Origin: Chloracidobacterium sp. UBA3360
GTDB lineage: Bacteria > Acidobacteriota > Blastocatellia > Pyrinomonadales > Pyrinomonadaceae
NCBI GenBank assembly: GCA_002360555.1
Contig: DEQS01000081.1
Coordinates: 42,677 to 93,868, forward strand
DNA: 51,192 nucleotides
Direction: 5' to 3'
Positions 8,524-16,795 of the stretch are shown here, piece by piece. The position numbers were made by a program, and so were the translations under genes. Each line of letters starts with the position of its first letter. Positions within the stretch are counted from its first letter, which is position 1. The notes under the pieces were generated by a model. That model saw nothing but the letters and a program-made list of their open reading frames with translations. It was not told the origin of the DNA and did not search any database.

Positions 8524-9543
8524 ATGTTAAGTAAATACCTGTGTTCAATTATTATCGTTACCTCGTCTTTTGTGCTGGTTATCGGGCAAACGCCTGAGCC
8601 AAAAATGCCCGAGGCCCCGCAAGCGTTCTCATTTGCATTTGACGGCGGCGGCAGTTATCTGGGCGTTCAGACGCAAGAGATCAACAAGGAAAATTTTTCT
8701 AAGTTTGGCCTTCGTGACGTTCGCGGCGTTGCGGTCGAAAAAGTTATGGAAAATTCGCCTGCCGCTGCAGCGGGTTTGCAGACAGGCGATGTGATCGTTC
8801 GCTTTAACGGCGAAGAGGTCACAAGTGCACGCAAATTGACACGCCTGATCGGCGAGGTCGATCCCGACCATCAGGCAAAACTATCCATCGTGCGTAACGG
8901 CAACGAACAGGAAATAACCGCGACTTTGGCAAAGCGTCCGATGCCCAAGTTTGAAAATGGCAATTTTAGTTTCACAATGCCAAAAATGCCGGACATGCCC
9001 GATCTTAAGCAGCTCAAAGACCTGCCGGAATTTAAAGAATTTCAGAAAGACGGTAAACCATTCGTCTTTACATTTCCCGGCGGCGAGGGCAAGAGCATGG
9101 TCTGGCGTGCCGGCGAAGGCCGTATGATAGGCGTCGGCGTGACCCCACTGGGCAAACAGCTTGCTGCACATTTTGGTGTCGAAAGCGGAGCGATGATCGA
9201 TGAAGTTCGTGAAAATTCGCCCGCTGCAAAAGCCGGATTGCGAGCCGGTGACATTATCGTCGAGGCCGACGGCAAAGCCGTCAAAGGCGATATTGACCTG
9301 ATCCGTACGATCAACGGCAAAAAAGACGGCGATGTCTCGCTCACGATCGTTCGTGACGGCAAACGGCAAACCATATCGGTCACGCCGGAAAAATCGAAAG
9401 ATGCGGGATTTGTTTTTGGCTCGGACGGTGACGGAATGGTGATCGCACCGGGCAAGTTAGATCTAAAACAGCCAGCTATACCGTCAATGCCCGCAATTGC
9501 TCCGGTTCCAATGACAATGTTTCGCCCCGGCCGCATACTCTAG
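8524..9543 (+). CDS. Secreted double-PDZ protein without a protease domain
   Basis: 339 residues. The ATG at 8524 is chosen because GGAGG lies 9 nt upstream and it opens a signal peptide (MLSKYLCSIIIVTSSFVLV); the reading frame extends further upstream without a good start. The first PDZ domain is at about 40-120 (GSYLGVQTQEI, then ENSPAAAAGLQTGDVI), the second at about 195-285 (GRMIGVGVTPLG, ENSPAAKAGLRAGDII). Both carry the ligand-binding loop and GD(I/V)I strand of HtrA/DegP-type PDZ domains, but no serine-protease triad is present. Between them is a Met/Pro/Lys-rich linker. Likely a periplasmic scaffold or substrate-binding protein. A strong terminator follows. Confidence 0.85.
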   Translation: MLSKYLCSIIIVTSSFVLVIGQTPEPKMPEAPQAFSFAFDGGGSYLGVQTQEINKENFSKFGLRDVRGVAVEKVMENSPAAAAGLQTGDVIVRFNGEEVTSARKLTRLIGEVDPDHQAKLSIVRNGNEQEITATLAKRPMPKFENGNFSFTMPKMPDMPDLKQLKDLPEFKEFQKDGKPFVFTFPGGEGKSMVWRAGEGRMIGVGVTPLGKQLAAHFGVESGAMIDEVRENSPAAKAGLRAGDIIVEADGKAVKGDIDLIRTINGKKDGDVSLTIVRDGKRQTISVTPEKSKDAGFVFGSDGDGMVIAPGKLDLKQPAIPSMPAIAPVPMTMFRPGRIL

Positions 9544-9566
9544 CCATGGACCAAGGTTAAATGAAG

Positions 9567-9592
9567 AAGGCGGCTTTCGGGCCGCCTTTTTT
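9567..9592 (+). terminator. Intrinsic terminator after the PDZ gene
   Basis: Perfect 8-bp stem AAGGCGGC / GCCGCCTT with loop TTTCGG, followed by a T run. It ends transcription of the PDZ gene before the converging membrane-protein gene. The same architecture, including the TTTCGG loop, recurs at 40883-40908. Confidence 0.9.
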
Positions 9593-9593
9593 G

Positions 9594-10649
9594 TTAGAGA
9601 AAGTTGAGGTCAGGATTGCTCCTCTTCCGCCAGATAAAGCCGTCCAGTACATAATGCGTGATCTGCGGCAGAGCGAGCAGCGGGGCAACGAACATACGGA
9701 TATTTCGCGACCATTCCCAATCGCTGCCAAACATCCATTGTTTGTCGTGCCAGACCCCGCGATGCCAAAAAAGCTCTTCGAAATATGCGAGAGCCCAGAG
9801 GGTTGCTAGAAACACAAGCCAATTTGAGGTTAGCGTTTTATAAACCTTGCCGGTCGATTCCCGGCGAACCCTTGCATAGACGTATATCAACGCAAAATAC
9901 GGCACCCCGTGGATGATGACGTTTGTCACCGTAAACGCGTAGTCCGAATTAAAATAGACGATGCCGACATACCAGCAAATAGCGGTGGTCGCGACGACGA
10001 TGTCTTTGCCGATATTTAGAAACCCGGTCGTGAAATATTGATAGATCGATTTGGCAAAATATGCGGTCAGGGCAAGCACATAGACCGGAAACAAAACAGT
10101 CTCGACCATCGCCGGCAGCGAAATAAAATCGTTTTGGACAAACCATTCGAAATTTCGCGGCAGACGCGTCATCCAAAAAGCTATCGGATAAACGCTCGCA
10201 AGATAGACCGCAACCGCGTCGACCCACCAAGACCAGCGAGCCGTCTCGCCTAGTTTGCGGCGGTACAACGCCACCCAGCCGTATTGCTGACGGATAAAGT
10301 GAAATACGGCGACCGCCGCCAGAGCTTTCCAAAAAACAAGCTCGCCCTCTGAATAGAGTGCTACCCCGATCGCATATCCAAAAACCGGTACGAGCAGGTA
10401 AAGCCAAAACCGCCGCTTAAATTCAGCCGTATCGAAATAGACGCGAAAACTCGTCGACCACACATGCGCGACATCGATAAATAGCACCGCCATTATCCAA
10501 GTCCATTCCGGCGAATCGCCATTCAACACCCCAAGCTGTGCACCGACCGCCAACAGCACCAGCGACACAACCGCGCTGCCTAAAAAGACCGACAGATCGA
10601 TCGATCGGGAAAACAGCCAGTGGTCGGGTTTTGATAAAGTCGCGTCCAT
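9594..10649 (-). CDS. Polytopic membrane protein of unknown function (last gene of the polyamine/DUF350 cluster)
   Basis: 351 residues with roughly nine or ten hydrophobic segments and no signal peptide. I do not recognise a named family with confidence. Visible features include several His residues near membrane boundaries (VAHVWSTSFRVYFD, VFHFIRQQYGW, FWHRGVWHDKQW), reminiscent of a membrane-bound metal or redox site, but this is only suggestive. It lies 62 nt downstream of the FAD oxidoreductase on the same strand, separated by a repeat (10664-10723), so co-transcription is plausible. Its role is unknown. Confidence 0.7.
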   Translation of the reverse strand: MDATLSKPDHWLFSRSIDLSVFLGSAVVSLVLLAVGAQLGVLNGDSPEWTWIMAVLFIDVAHVWSTSFRVYFDTAEFKRRFWLYLLVPVFGYAIGVALYSEGELVFWKALAAVAVFHFIRQQYGWVALYRRKLGETARWSWWVDAVAVYLASVYPIAFWMTRLPRNFEWFVQNDFISLPAMVETVLFPVYVLALTAYFAKSIYQYFTTGFLNIGKDIVVATTAICWYVGIVYFNSDYAFTVTNVIIHGVPYFALIYVYARVRRESTGKVYKTLTSNWLVFLATLWALAYFEELFWHRGVWHDKQWMFGSDWEWSRNIRMFVAPLLALPQITHYVLDGFIWRKRSNPDLNFL

Positions 10650-10663
10650 CCAAAATATGTTCG

Positions 10664-10723
10664 AACAGGGTGGACAAGATAAGCAGGATGAGAAAATCCT
10701 GCAAATCCTGTCTATCCTGTTTT
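10664..10723. repeat. Inverted 9-nt-period repeat, ACAGGAT family, copy 1
   Basis: Left arm units resembling (A)CAGGATNA, right arm units ATCCTGCAA, ATCCTGTCT, ATCCTGTTT, each 9 nt long, around an AT-rich centre. It can fold as an imperfect hairpin. The right arm includes the stop codon (10712-10714) and last codons (Lys-Thr-Gly) of the FAD oxidoreductase. Related copies are at 13857-13920 and 29499-29567. Confidence 0.8.
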
Positions 10724-12325
10724 AATAGCCTTCATAATTTCGCTCGAAGTGCGCAGTCCATGATAAAACGCTTCTTCGAACAATGCGATGCCGGAGAGAT
10801 CTGTGTGGGCGAAATGGATGTTGCGATATGGCTTTTCGGCTTTTTCGCGTATCCCGCTCCAGATAAAATTTGGGCGTGGCGAGATCATCGCGTGGCCCCA
10901 ACGCATGATGTCGATACGTTGTGTCAGTTCGTAAATATCGGGATGCGCTCGCGCGAGATCTGTCAGGCAGACATCGGCGAGCTGTTTCCAGTCGTAATTA
11001 AAAAGCGTCGTGCGGCCCGCCGCATCCTCGCACATCGGGTAATAATAGGTCAGCACCGTCGGGCCGTAGTCGATCCCCTTTTGATGCGTCGCGGTGACAT
11101 AGCCAAGCGATTGGCTTTCATAAAGCACATTGTCCCACGCAAGCGGAAAATCTTTGACAAACCGCGATTTCGGCCGGTCTTTTAAGAAAAGATTGGCGAC
11201 AAACCATGCATTATGCTGAAACTCATTAGCTGCAAATGGCGGGTCGTCGCGAAACCCGCGTATCAAATACGGCGCCGTGAACATCGGTGATGCGTAGATG
11301 ACTTTGTCACAATGCATGCCCCGCAATTCTTTACCGTCGAGACATGTCACATCGACGCCTTTGTCTGTCGGCACAACCGAGACTACGATCTGCCCTTTTC
11401 GGATATTGTCCTTAACCTTGTCAAAAAAATGATTGACGAACTGCCCGTTGCCTTCGGGACAAGTAATAAACGGCTGCGATTCGACGCCGCTTTTGCGCAC
11501 GCGTGAGCAAAAGTAAAACAGCCCGACCCACGCCGACGCCTGATCGGCCTTTAGCCCGTAATCGTCCCGCGTCGCGTAATCGCAGTACCATAGCAACCGT
11601 TCGGACGTAAAACCATTTTGCCGCAGCCAGTCGGCAAACGAAATTTTATCGAGGCCGGTAACCTGCACATCGTCCGAGCAATTTGCCAGCGGCACGGCAA
11701 ACGCCCGTCTGCCTTTTGCGTCACGCCAATTGACCCATGAATCGACCTGCTTTTGAAATTCAGCAAATTGCCGCTTGTCCTCTTCGCTTGCTCCGACGGT
11801 CAAATAAAGCCCCTCGTACCAACGACCTTTGTAAAAGACACGTTCCTCGGGCTCACGACATAGAAACTGCTCTTTGACCGTCACCTCCCCACCCGAATCA
11901 CGACCCTCAAGCAGCGACATCTCATCGAGCAGCGAGATCAGCTCCGCATTTTCCTTAAACGGAACAGGCAAATAGTGCGCACCCCACGGATAACCGACCG
12001 GCTCGCCTTTAGAGCTCACGGATGTACCGCCTACCTCTTTTTCAAGTTCGAGCAAGACAAAGTCGTTAAAGTTTTGTTTTTTTAATTTCCAAGCCGCCGA
12101 GAGTCCGGCGATGCCGCCGCCGATAATAGCGACCTTTTTGCTTTCCCAATTATCGGGCGGAACGTCAAAGGTGCGATTTTCCCGCAAGATATGCCCAAGC
12201 GTTGCGGATTGTCCTACGATCTGACCCTCCGGAAACGGGCGAGATTCACCGCTCCGGCAAGCGTTCATCGCAAACGGTGCGCCTAGGAATATTGTCAACA
12301 ATTCGCGGCGGGTAAGACTTATCAT
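10712..12325 (-). CDS. Tat-exported FAD-dependent amine oxidase-like lipoprotein
   Basis: 537 residues. The N-terminus has a twin-arginine motif (TRRELLTIFLG, residues 5-15) and a lipobox-like end (FAMNAC, Cys 23), so it is predicted to be folded in the cytoplasm with FAD and then exported and lipid-anchored. The FAD-binding motif VAIIGGGIAGLSAAW is at 65-79, with a downstream ELEKEVGGTS as in flavin monoamine/polyamine oxidases. Its start overlaps the stop of the aminopropyltransferase gene by 4 nt, so the two are translationally coupled. By context it may act on a polyamine or aminopropylated product outside the cytoplasm; this is inference. The final codons come from a repeat element. Confidence 0.85.
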   Translation of the reverse strand: MISLTRRELLTIFLGAPFAMNACRSGESRPFPEGQIVGQSATLGHILRENRTFDVPPDNWESKKVAIIGGGIAGLSAAWKLKKQNFNDFVLLELEKEVGGTSVSSKGEPVGYPWGAHYLPVPFKENAELISLLDEMSLLEGRDSGGEVTVKEQFLCREPEERVFYKGRWYEGLYLTVGASEEDKRQFAEFQKQVDSWVNWRDAKGRRAFAVPLANCSDDVQVTGLDKISFADWLRQNGFTSERLLWYCDYATRDDYGLKADQASAWVGLFYFCSRVRKSGVESQPFITCPEGNGQFVNHFFDKVKDNIRKGQIVVSVVPTDKGVDVTCLDGKELRGMHCDKVIYASPMFTAPYLIRGFRDDPPFAANEFQHNAWFVANLFLKDRPKSRFVKDFPLAWDNVLYESQSLGYVTATHQKGIDYGPTVLTYYYPMCEDAAGRTTLFNYDWKQLADVCLTDLARAHPDIYELTQRIDIMRWGHAMISPRPNFIWSGIREKAEKPYRNIHFAHTDLSGIALFEEAFYHGLRTSSEIMKAIKTG

Positions 12326-13848
12326 TGCTCAAACCGCCGCCACTCGGTTTCGTAATATCTAACCAATGCCTGATTATCGAGACGGTTTATTTCGAGATCT
12401 ACATCCGGGCGCGATGTGTCGGCGGGAAATTCGAACAGAGACGCAAAAGTCTCGTTGTTTAGAAACCGCAGCTCTACATTTGCGGGCGGTTTTGCGGGTT
12501 TGTCAAAAGGCTGAAGCTTTGCGAGGGCAAATCCCCAGATGCCAAAACTCGGTACCGTTGTTTGATACGGTTTGACTGTGTATCCGCTTGATTCGAGCGT
12601 TTTCATCACGCACCAAAATGAGTTTCTGGCTATCAGCGGAGATGTGGTTTGGATAACGACCGCCGAATCGGGTCTTAGCTTTTGTTTGAGCAGGTTGTAA
12701 AACCGCGTCGAGTACAGCTTTCCCAACGCAAAATTGTTTGGATCAGGAAAATCGATAATAGCAATATCAAACGGCTCGGCTTGCACAGCATCAAGCCATA
12801 CAAATGCATCGCCGTTCGTCACATGTACACGCGGATCGCTAAACGAGTGTTTGTTAAGATCGCCAAGAGCGGGAACAGCGCTCGACACTTTGGTCATATC
12901 GGGGTCGAGATCGACAAGCTGGATAAATTCGACCGAACTGTATTTCTCTATCTCACGCAAGGCAAGCCCGTCGCCGCCGCCGAGCACCAACACGCGTTTT
13001 ACATCGCCTTGAAATGCCGCAAACGCGGGATGAACGAGCGCCTCGTGATAGCGGTATTCGTCAAACGAATTGAACTGCAGATTGCCGTTGAGAAACAAGG
13101 CATAGCCGGTCTTGCCTTTTGTAACGACGATCCGTTGGTAGTGCGAGCTTTTTGTATAAATGATGTTATCGACAAACAGCGCGTCCTCGGCGAGTGTCGT
13201 CAGCCGGTCGGCTTTTATCAGTGCGATGGCGAGCAATACGAGCACGATAACACCCTTGATCCGCAGGATCGTGGCTTTGCGTTTGGTAATAAGCGGTTCG
13301 AGCAGCCAGGTGGCCCAGACGCCGACGGCGGCATTGAGCATACCGAAAACGAGCGACGTCCGGTTAAGTCCAAGTTTAGGTACTAAAAAGATCGGAAACA
13401 GCAGCGACGCGACGAGTGCTCCGACATAATCGAGGGCAAGTACGCGAGAGACAAGCTCTTTAAAATCAAGCTCATCCTTGAGGATCCTCATCAACAGCGG
13501 TATCTCTAGCCCGACGAGCGTGCCGATGATAAAAACCATCGAATAGAGAATGATCCCAAAATATGTGACGTAGGCAAATGTGAGAAAAAGCAGCGGTGCC
13601 GAAAATCCACCGATCACCGCAACCGCGAGTTCGATATCGATAAACTTCTCCGCAATATTCTTATCGATATACCGCGACAGATACGACCCGACGCCCATCG
13701 CAAAAAGATAGACGCCGATGATAAATGAAAATTGGGTTACCGAATCGCCAAGAACGTAGGATGACACCGTCGCAGCGAGCAGCTCATAGATCAGGCCGCA
13801 TGTCGCAATGATGATGACGTTAAGAAAAAGTAACGGAGTGCTTTTCAT
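12322..13848 (-). CDS. Membrane-fused polyamine aminopropyltransferase (spermidine synthase-like)
   Basis: 508 residues. The first 210 or so form about seven transmembrane segments; the rest is a spermidine-synthase-fold domain. Seen in the latter: DEYRYHEALVHP (263-274), the decarboxylated-SAM site VLGGGDG (288-294), VDLDPDM (312-318), and DFPDP (366-370), which keeps both acidic residues of the canonical D-x-x-D-P catalytic loop. The fold and residues support aminopropyl transfer using decarboxylated SAM, presumably at the membrane face. The acceptor is unknown. A SAM decarboxylase gene lies upstream in the same cluster and would supply the donor. The 3' end overlaps the FAD oxidoreductase start. 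Confidence 0.88.
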   Translation of the reverse strand: MKSTPLLFLNVIIIATCGLIYELLAATVSSYVLGDSVTQFSFIIGVYLFAMGVGSYLSRYIDKNIAEKFIDIELAVAVIGGFSAPLLFLTFAYVTYFGIILYSMVFIIGTLVGLEIPLLMRILKDELDFKELVSRVLALDYVGALVASLLFPIFLVPKLGLNRTSLVFGMLNAAVGVWATWLLEPLITKRKATILRIKGVIVLVLLAIALIKADRLTTLAEDALFVDNIIYTKSSHYQRIVVTKGKTGYALFLNGNLQFNSFDEYRYHEALVHPAFAAFQGDVKRVLVLGGGDGLALREIEKYSSVEFIQLVDLDPDMTKVSSAVPALGDLNKHSFSDPRVHVTNGDAFVWLDAVQAEPFDIAIIDFPDPNNFALGKLYSTRFYNLLKQKLRPDSAVVIQTTSPLIARNSFWCVMKTLESSGYTVKPYQTTVPSFGIWGFALAKLQPFDKPAKPPANVELRFLNNETFASLFEFPADTSRPDVDLEINRLDNQALVRYYETEWRRFEQ

Positions 13849-13856
13849 GCAGGGGA

Positions 13857-13920
13857 ATCAAACAGGATAAACAGGATGAACAGGATTGGTAGAACATCCC
13901 GTCTATCCAGTCCATCCCAC
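13857..13920. repeat. 9-nt-period repeat, ACAGGAT family, copy 2
   Basis: Three clean left units (ACAGGATAA, ACAGGATGA, ACAGGATTG) and a more degenerate right arm (ATCCCGTCT, ATCCAGTCC, ATCCCACTC), all in 9-nt register. It occupies the gap between the DUF350 gene and the aminopropyltransferase gene, the only long gap in this part of the cluster. Confidence 0.75.
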
Positions 13921-13933
13921 TCGAATCCCGATC

Positions 13934-14194
13934 TTAACCATTGATCGCGGACGCGATTATGATCGCGATACCTATGATCAATGCGCCAATAATGATAGCA
14001 AGCGCCGTGTTTTGATCTTCTTCGATCTCTTTTTTCACTGAGAACGGAGCAACCAAAACGACTATTGCGAAAGCAATGGCAAACACGATCAAACCGATCG
14101 CGACAAATATGACCGTTGTCGCCATCGTCGGCAACAGTTCTTCCATCTTTACGATCATGCCCAACATCGGGGCAATTGAAGCAAAACTAAGCAT
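13934..14194 (-). CDS. DUF350 membrane protein
   Basis: 86 residues with two hydrophobic helices (about 22-50 and 62-84) separated by a charged segment (KKEIEEDQNTALA). This matches the small DUF350 (UPF0719/YjfL-like) family as I know it. The start ATG overlaps the stop of the upstream 49-codon gene by one base (TAATG), and the Shine-Dalgarno GGAGG lies inside that gene's last codons, so the two are coupled. In E. coli a DUF350 protein (YjfL) is encoded with a glutathionylspermidine-synthase-like ATP-grasp protein (YjfC), an independent association of DUF350 with polyamine chemistry. Function unknown. Confidence 0.82.
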   Translation of the reverse strand: MLSFASIAPMLGMIVKMEELLPTMATTVIFVAIGLIVFAIAFAIVVLVAPFSVKKEIEEDQNTALAIIIGALIIGIAIIIASAING

Positions 14195-14343
14195 TATTTT
14201 CCTCCACGAAATCCTGAATAAAAGAATGGCGTACCCAGACGCGAATTTTTGCCGGAATTAGCCAGCTCCCAACCAAACCACGATGCAGCACCGTAAAACC
14301 CGAGGACCCCGATGCCAAAGACCATATATAGTTTTTTTAACAT
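14194..14343 (-). CDS. 49-residue membrane peptide between DUF4178 and DUF350
   Basis: ATG at 14343 with AGGA 7 nt upstream, TAA at 14194-14196. The product begins MLKKLYMVFGIGVLGFY and has one transmembrane helix (about 5-27) followed by a short tail rich in Gly, Ser and basic residues (NSGKNSRLGT, then FRGGK). It starts 9 nt after the DUF4178 stop and ends in a TAATG overlap with the DUF350 start, which is strong contextual support that it is translated. I do not recognise a family. It may be a small subunit of a membrane complex with DUF350. Confidence 0.75.
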   Translation of the reverse strand: MLKKLYMVFGIGVLGFYGAASWFGWELANSGKNSRLGTPFFYSGFRGGK

Positions 14344-14352
14344 AACAAATTC

Positions 14353-16317
14353 CTAATCGTCGCTGGAGTAATCGGAATCATCCGAACTGCTCGAGCCGCT
14401 CGATGTAAACATACTGTCTTTCCATCTGCCGGATTCAAATGAGATCTTTCTAAAAAGCCCGAGGATCGGCACGATCATTAATATGATCAGTGCGCAGATA
14501 AAATTGACCCCGCGATTAACATTTTGCTCGACCTTTACTGAAACAGGCATTTGCGTCTGCCAGTTTTGCCAGGTTCCCTCGACACGCAAAGTGTATTTAC
14601 CCGCCGGCAGCGAAGACAGCGTCGCGTCCGTCGATTTACCGCCCTCGGTCCAAGCTCCGTCGCTATCGCTGCCGCTGTAATATTCGACCGGGACATTTAC
14701 CGACTCGACCTCTTGGCTTTGATCGTTGATGAGATCAATATCGAGGTCTGCCCACGCATTATCAACCTGTGCCCCGGCTGTGATGCGGACGTTACTGTTC
14801 GCCTTTACGTCGAATGGTTGGCTAAACACTGCCTGAGCCGTAGTCGCATTTGTCAGCGGGGGTAAAACGACCTCTTGATTGAGCGCCGTTTTGGTGATTC
14901 CGCTAAAAGGGATCATAAAGATGGCGACGACAAACAAAAGCAAGAGCGGCAATGCTCCCCATGTGTAATAAAAGCGGCCGGTAAATGGTTGATTTGGCCC
15001 GACGCCCCAAGGTTTTGGCAGGCCGGAGATGCCAAACGCCTTTTCGACCTCTTCGTTGGTCATGTAAGTCCCGACCGACCAATTGATCTCATTCTCTGTC
15101 GTTTCGCGAGAGAGCATCAGCGGAGCCGCGACATAATCGGCAGCCCAAACCTTTTCCCCCTGTTCAACACGCCAATAAAACTCACCCTTAACGTATTCGA
15201 CCGTGGCCTGAGCGTTTTGAAATATCTTAAATTTGCTGCCGTTGTAATCGACGGTGGCTCCCGCCGCAAATACATTATCGGTCGCGACATCCGCCGGATT
15301 GACCGGTTCGACAAAATTCCAATGGTTATCGGAATGAACCAGCCAGCGAAACCCGATCATTGGATTGTAGAGCAGATATTCGTGCCAGTAATAATGCACG
15401 TCGTCCATATAGACACTGCGGACAACGGCACCAATGATCTTAAATTTTACATCACCCGGAAACGTGCCTTCGGCTCCGATAGGCGCAACAAAATCGGGCT
15501 GGCTTGTTGGCGGGTTGAGCGTTTTCAGGTAAGAAAGATTACCCTGATTTACATCGAGCAGCGAATCGCAATTTGGACACACAACACGCTCGGTCTTGTC
15601 CGGTGCAAGTAGTTCGAGCGGCCCGCCGCAGTTTGGGCAGCCCATGCCTGCGGCCGACACTCGTTTTGCTTCACGCTGAACAGGCTTTGCATCGCCGAGC
15701 CCGATCTCTTCAAGTGTGACCTGAGTCCCGACAAAGACCCACGGCGGGTCCATGCTGTAGTCGATCGTCGCAAAGGCGTTGTTTTTGCCAGCGAGATCGG
15801 CGTATTCAAACTGTTCGCCCGGCGTGAGCCTATATGGTATTTCGCCATCAGCCGCGACAGACGTACCCTTGCCCTTTTCCTGCACCATCAGGGGCGATGG
15901 GCTTGGAATCTCGGGTATCGTCTGGCCTAACTGCAGTCCGGCAAATGATGGGATCGCCGAGCCCTGCGGCAACGGCTGATAAAACGTCAAGTAAAAACGC
16001 CCCTGTGCCTCGGCAAGCCAACCGACCCAGCCGTTTGAAAATGTTGCGTACCACTCGTCCCACGAGCCACCAAGTTCATGTTTTAATTGAGCACGGCCAG
16101 TTAACTCAAACTTTGTATCTTTGAATGTGCCTTTTAGGCCAAGTTTCAACGGTGACTCTGACTCGGCGATCTCGGCCACTTTGCCAAGATCTTCTAAACC
16201 GCGATCTGTCCGCGCAACAGCCGAGCGGCAATAAGGGCAGACGAGCACAATGGTCGAACCGGCCTTAAACTCTATCTGTGCACCGCATGACGGACAATTT
16301 GCCTGCAGGACGCTCAT
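14353..16317 (-). CDS. DUF4178 zinc-ribbon membrane protein
   Basis: 654 residues. An N-terminal zinc ribbon has C8/C11 and C27/C30 (NCPSCGAQ ... VCPYC), followed by a DUF4178 unit with the WDEWYATFSNGWVGWLAEAQG segment (about 84-104, quoted in part). A second ribbon (CPNCGG ... VCPNC, about 225-252) precedes a second DUF4178 unit (YYWHEYLLYNP). Then come a transmembrane helix near 465-485, an extracytoplasmic beta-rich domain, a second helix near 608-628 and a Ser/Asp-rich tail. DUF4178 has no known biochemical function that I can state. Its start overlaps the speD stop by 4 nt (ATGA), placing it in the polyamine operon. Probably a membrane-anchored cytosolic scaffold. Confidence 0.85.
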   Translation of the reverse strand: MSVLQANCPSCGAQIEFKAGSTIVLVCPYCRSAVARTDRGLEDLGKVAEIAESESPLKLGLKGTFKDTKFELTGRAQLKHELGGSWDEWYATFSNGWVGWLAEAQGRFYLTFYQPLPQGSAIPSFAGLQLGQTIPEIPSPSPLMVQEKGKGTSVAADGEIPYRLTPGEQFEYADLAGKNNAFATIDYSMDPPWVFVGTQVTLEEIGLGDAKPVQREAKRVSAAGMGCPNCGGPLELLAPDKTERVVCPNCDSLLDVNQGNLSYLKTLNPPTSQPDFVAPIGAEGTFPGDVKFKIIGAVVRSVYMDDVHYYWHEYLLYNPMIGFRWLVHSDNHWNFVEPVNPADVATDNVFAAGATVDYNGSKFKIFQNAQATVEYVKGEFYWRVEQGEKVWAADYVAAPLMLSRETTENEINWSVGTYMTNEEVEKAFGISGLPKPWGVGPNQPFTGRFYYTWGALPLLLLFVVAIFMIPFSGITKTALNQEVVLPPLTNATTAQAVFSQPFDVKANSNVRITAGAQVDNAWADLDIDLINDQSQEVESVNVPVEYYSGSDSDGAWTEGGKSTDATLSSLPAGKYTLRVEGTWQNWQTQMPVSVKVEQNVNRGVNFICALIILMIVPILGLFRKISFESGRWKDSMFTSSGSSSSDDSDYSSDD

Positions 16318-16700
16318 CGCTCACCTCCGGCAGTTTCAAATTTCACATCTGAGGTTTGCGCTTCTCCGCGTTCGATCTTGGTTACGGTTACTTTTTGGGC
16401 TCCGATCGCGTTCCGTAAATTTGTTTCCCAATCCCATTCCGGCCGGGTGCGGCAACAATAGAGATTAAATGTCGCGGTCCCGTGTTCGGGATATGTGTGG
16501 CAGGCAAGATGTGATTCGGTCAGAGCGATGAGCCCCGTGACGCCGCCTTCGCCTTCGAATTTGTGCCATATCGAATCGATCGGACGTAAGTTCAAATCGG
16601 CGATCACATTGGAAAGGATCGTCCTTATCGCATTTTCGTCGCGCAAGTTGGCCGTGTCACAGCCCGTCGCTTCGATCAGCCATTCAGTTCCTACGATCAT
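16314..16700 (-). CDS. speD: S-adenosylmethionine decarboxylase proenzyme (SpeD class 1B)
   Basis: 128 residues, the size of the short bacterial class. It self-cleaves before a serine to form the pyruvoyl cofactor. ALTESHLACHTYPEHG has Ser63 after Glu62, His68 follows, and Cys83 lies in NLYCC; these numbers coincide with the catalytic Ser63, His68 and Cys83 I recall for the Thermotoga enzyme. It makes decarboxylated SAM, the aminopropyl donor for the transferase encoded downstream (12322-13848). First gene of the minus-strand cluster; its stop overlaps the DUF4178 start. No ornithine or arginine decarboxylase is in the window, so the acceptor amine is not indicated. Confidence 0.92.
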   Translation of the reverse strand: MIVGTEWLIEATGCDTANLRDENAIRTILSNVIADLNLRPIDSIWHKFEGEGGVTGLIALTESHLACHTYPEHGTATFNLYCCRTRPEWDWETNLRNAIGAQKVTVTKIERGEAQTSDVKFETAGGER

Positions 16701-16772
16701 AGGGTCAAATCCAAAAAAGCTATACGCAAATTATGAATGCAAAGTTTGGAACTGCATTCACCGCAACCGCGT

Positions 16773-16778
16773 TATAAT
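16773..16778 (+). promoter_or_regulatory. Candidate -10 element of the lipoprotein gene
   Basis: A perfect TATAAT lies 18 nt before the ATG at 16796. No convincing -35 at standard spacing is seen; TTGGAA at 16746-16751 is 21 nt away. It sits in the 95-nt divergent gap with speD. Confidence 0.45.
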
Positions 16779-16795
16779 GCAAGGACTAGAGAAGT

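Noticed and set aside
10538..11185. 215-codon plus-strand frame
   Set aside because: Antisense to the end of the FAD oxidoreductase and the start of the membrane protein, both well supported.
12682..13386. 234-codon plus-strand frame
   Set aside because: Antisense shadow of the aminopropyltransferase gene, whose motifs are clear.
14875..15612. 245-codon plus-strand frame
   Set aside because: Antisense to the DUF4178 gene, which has intact zinc ribbons and operon overlaps.
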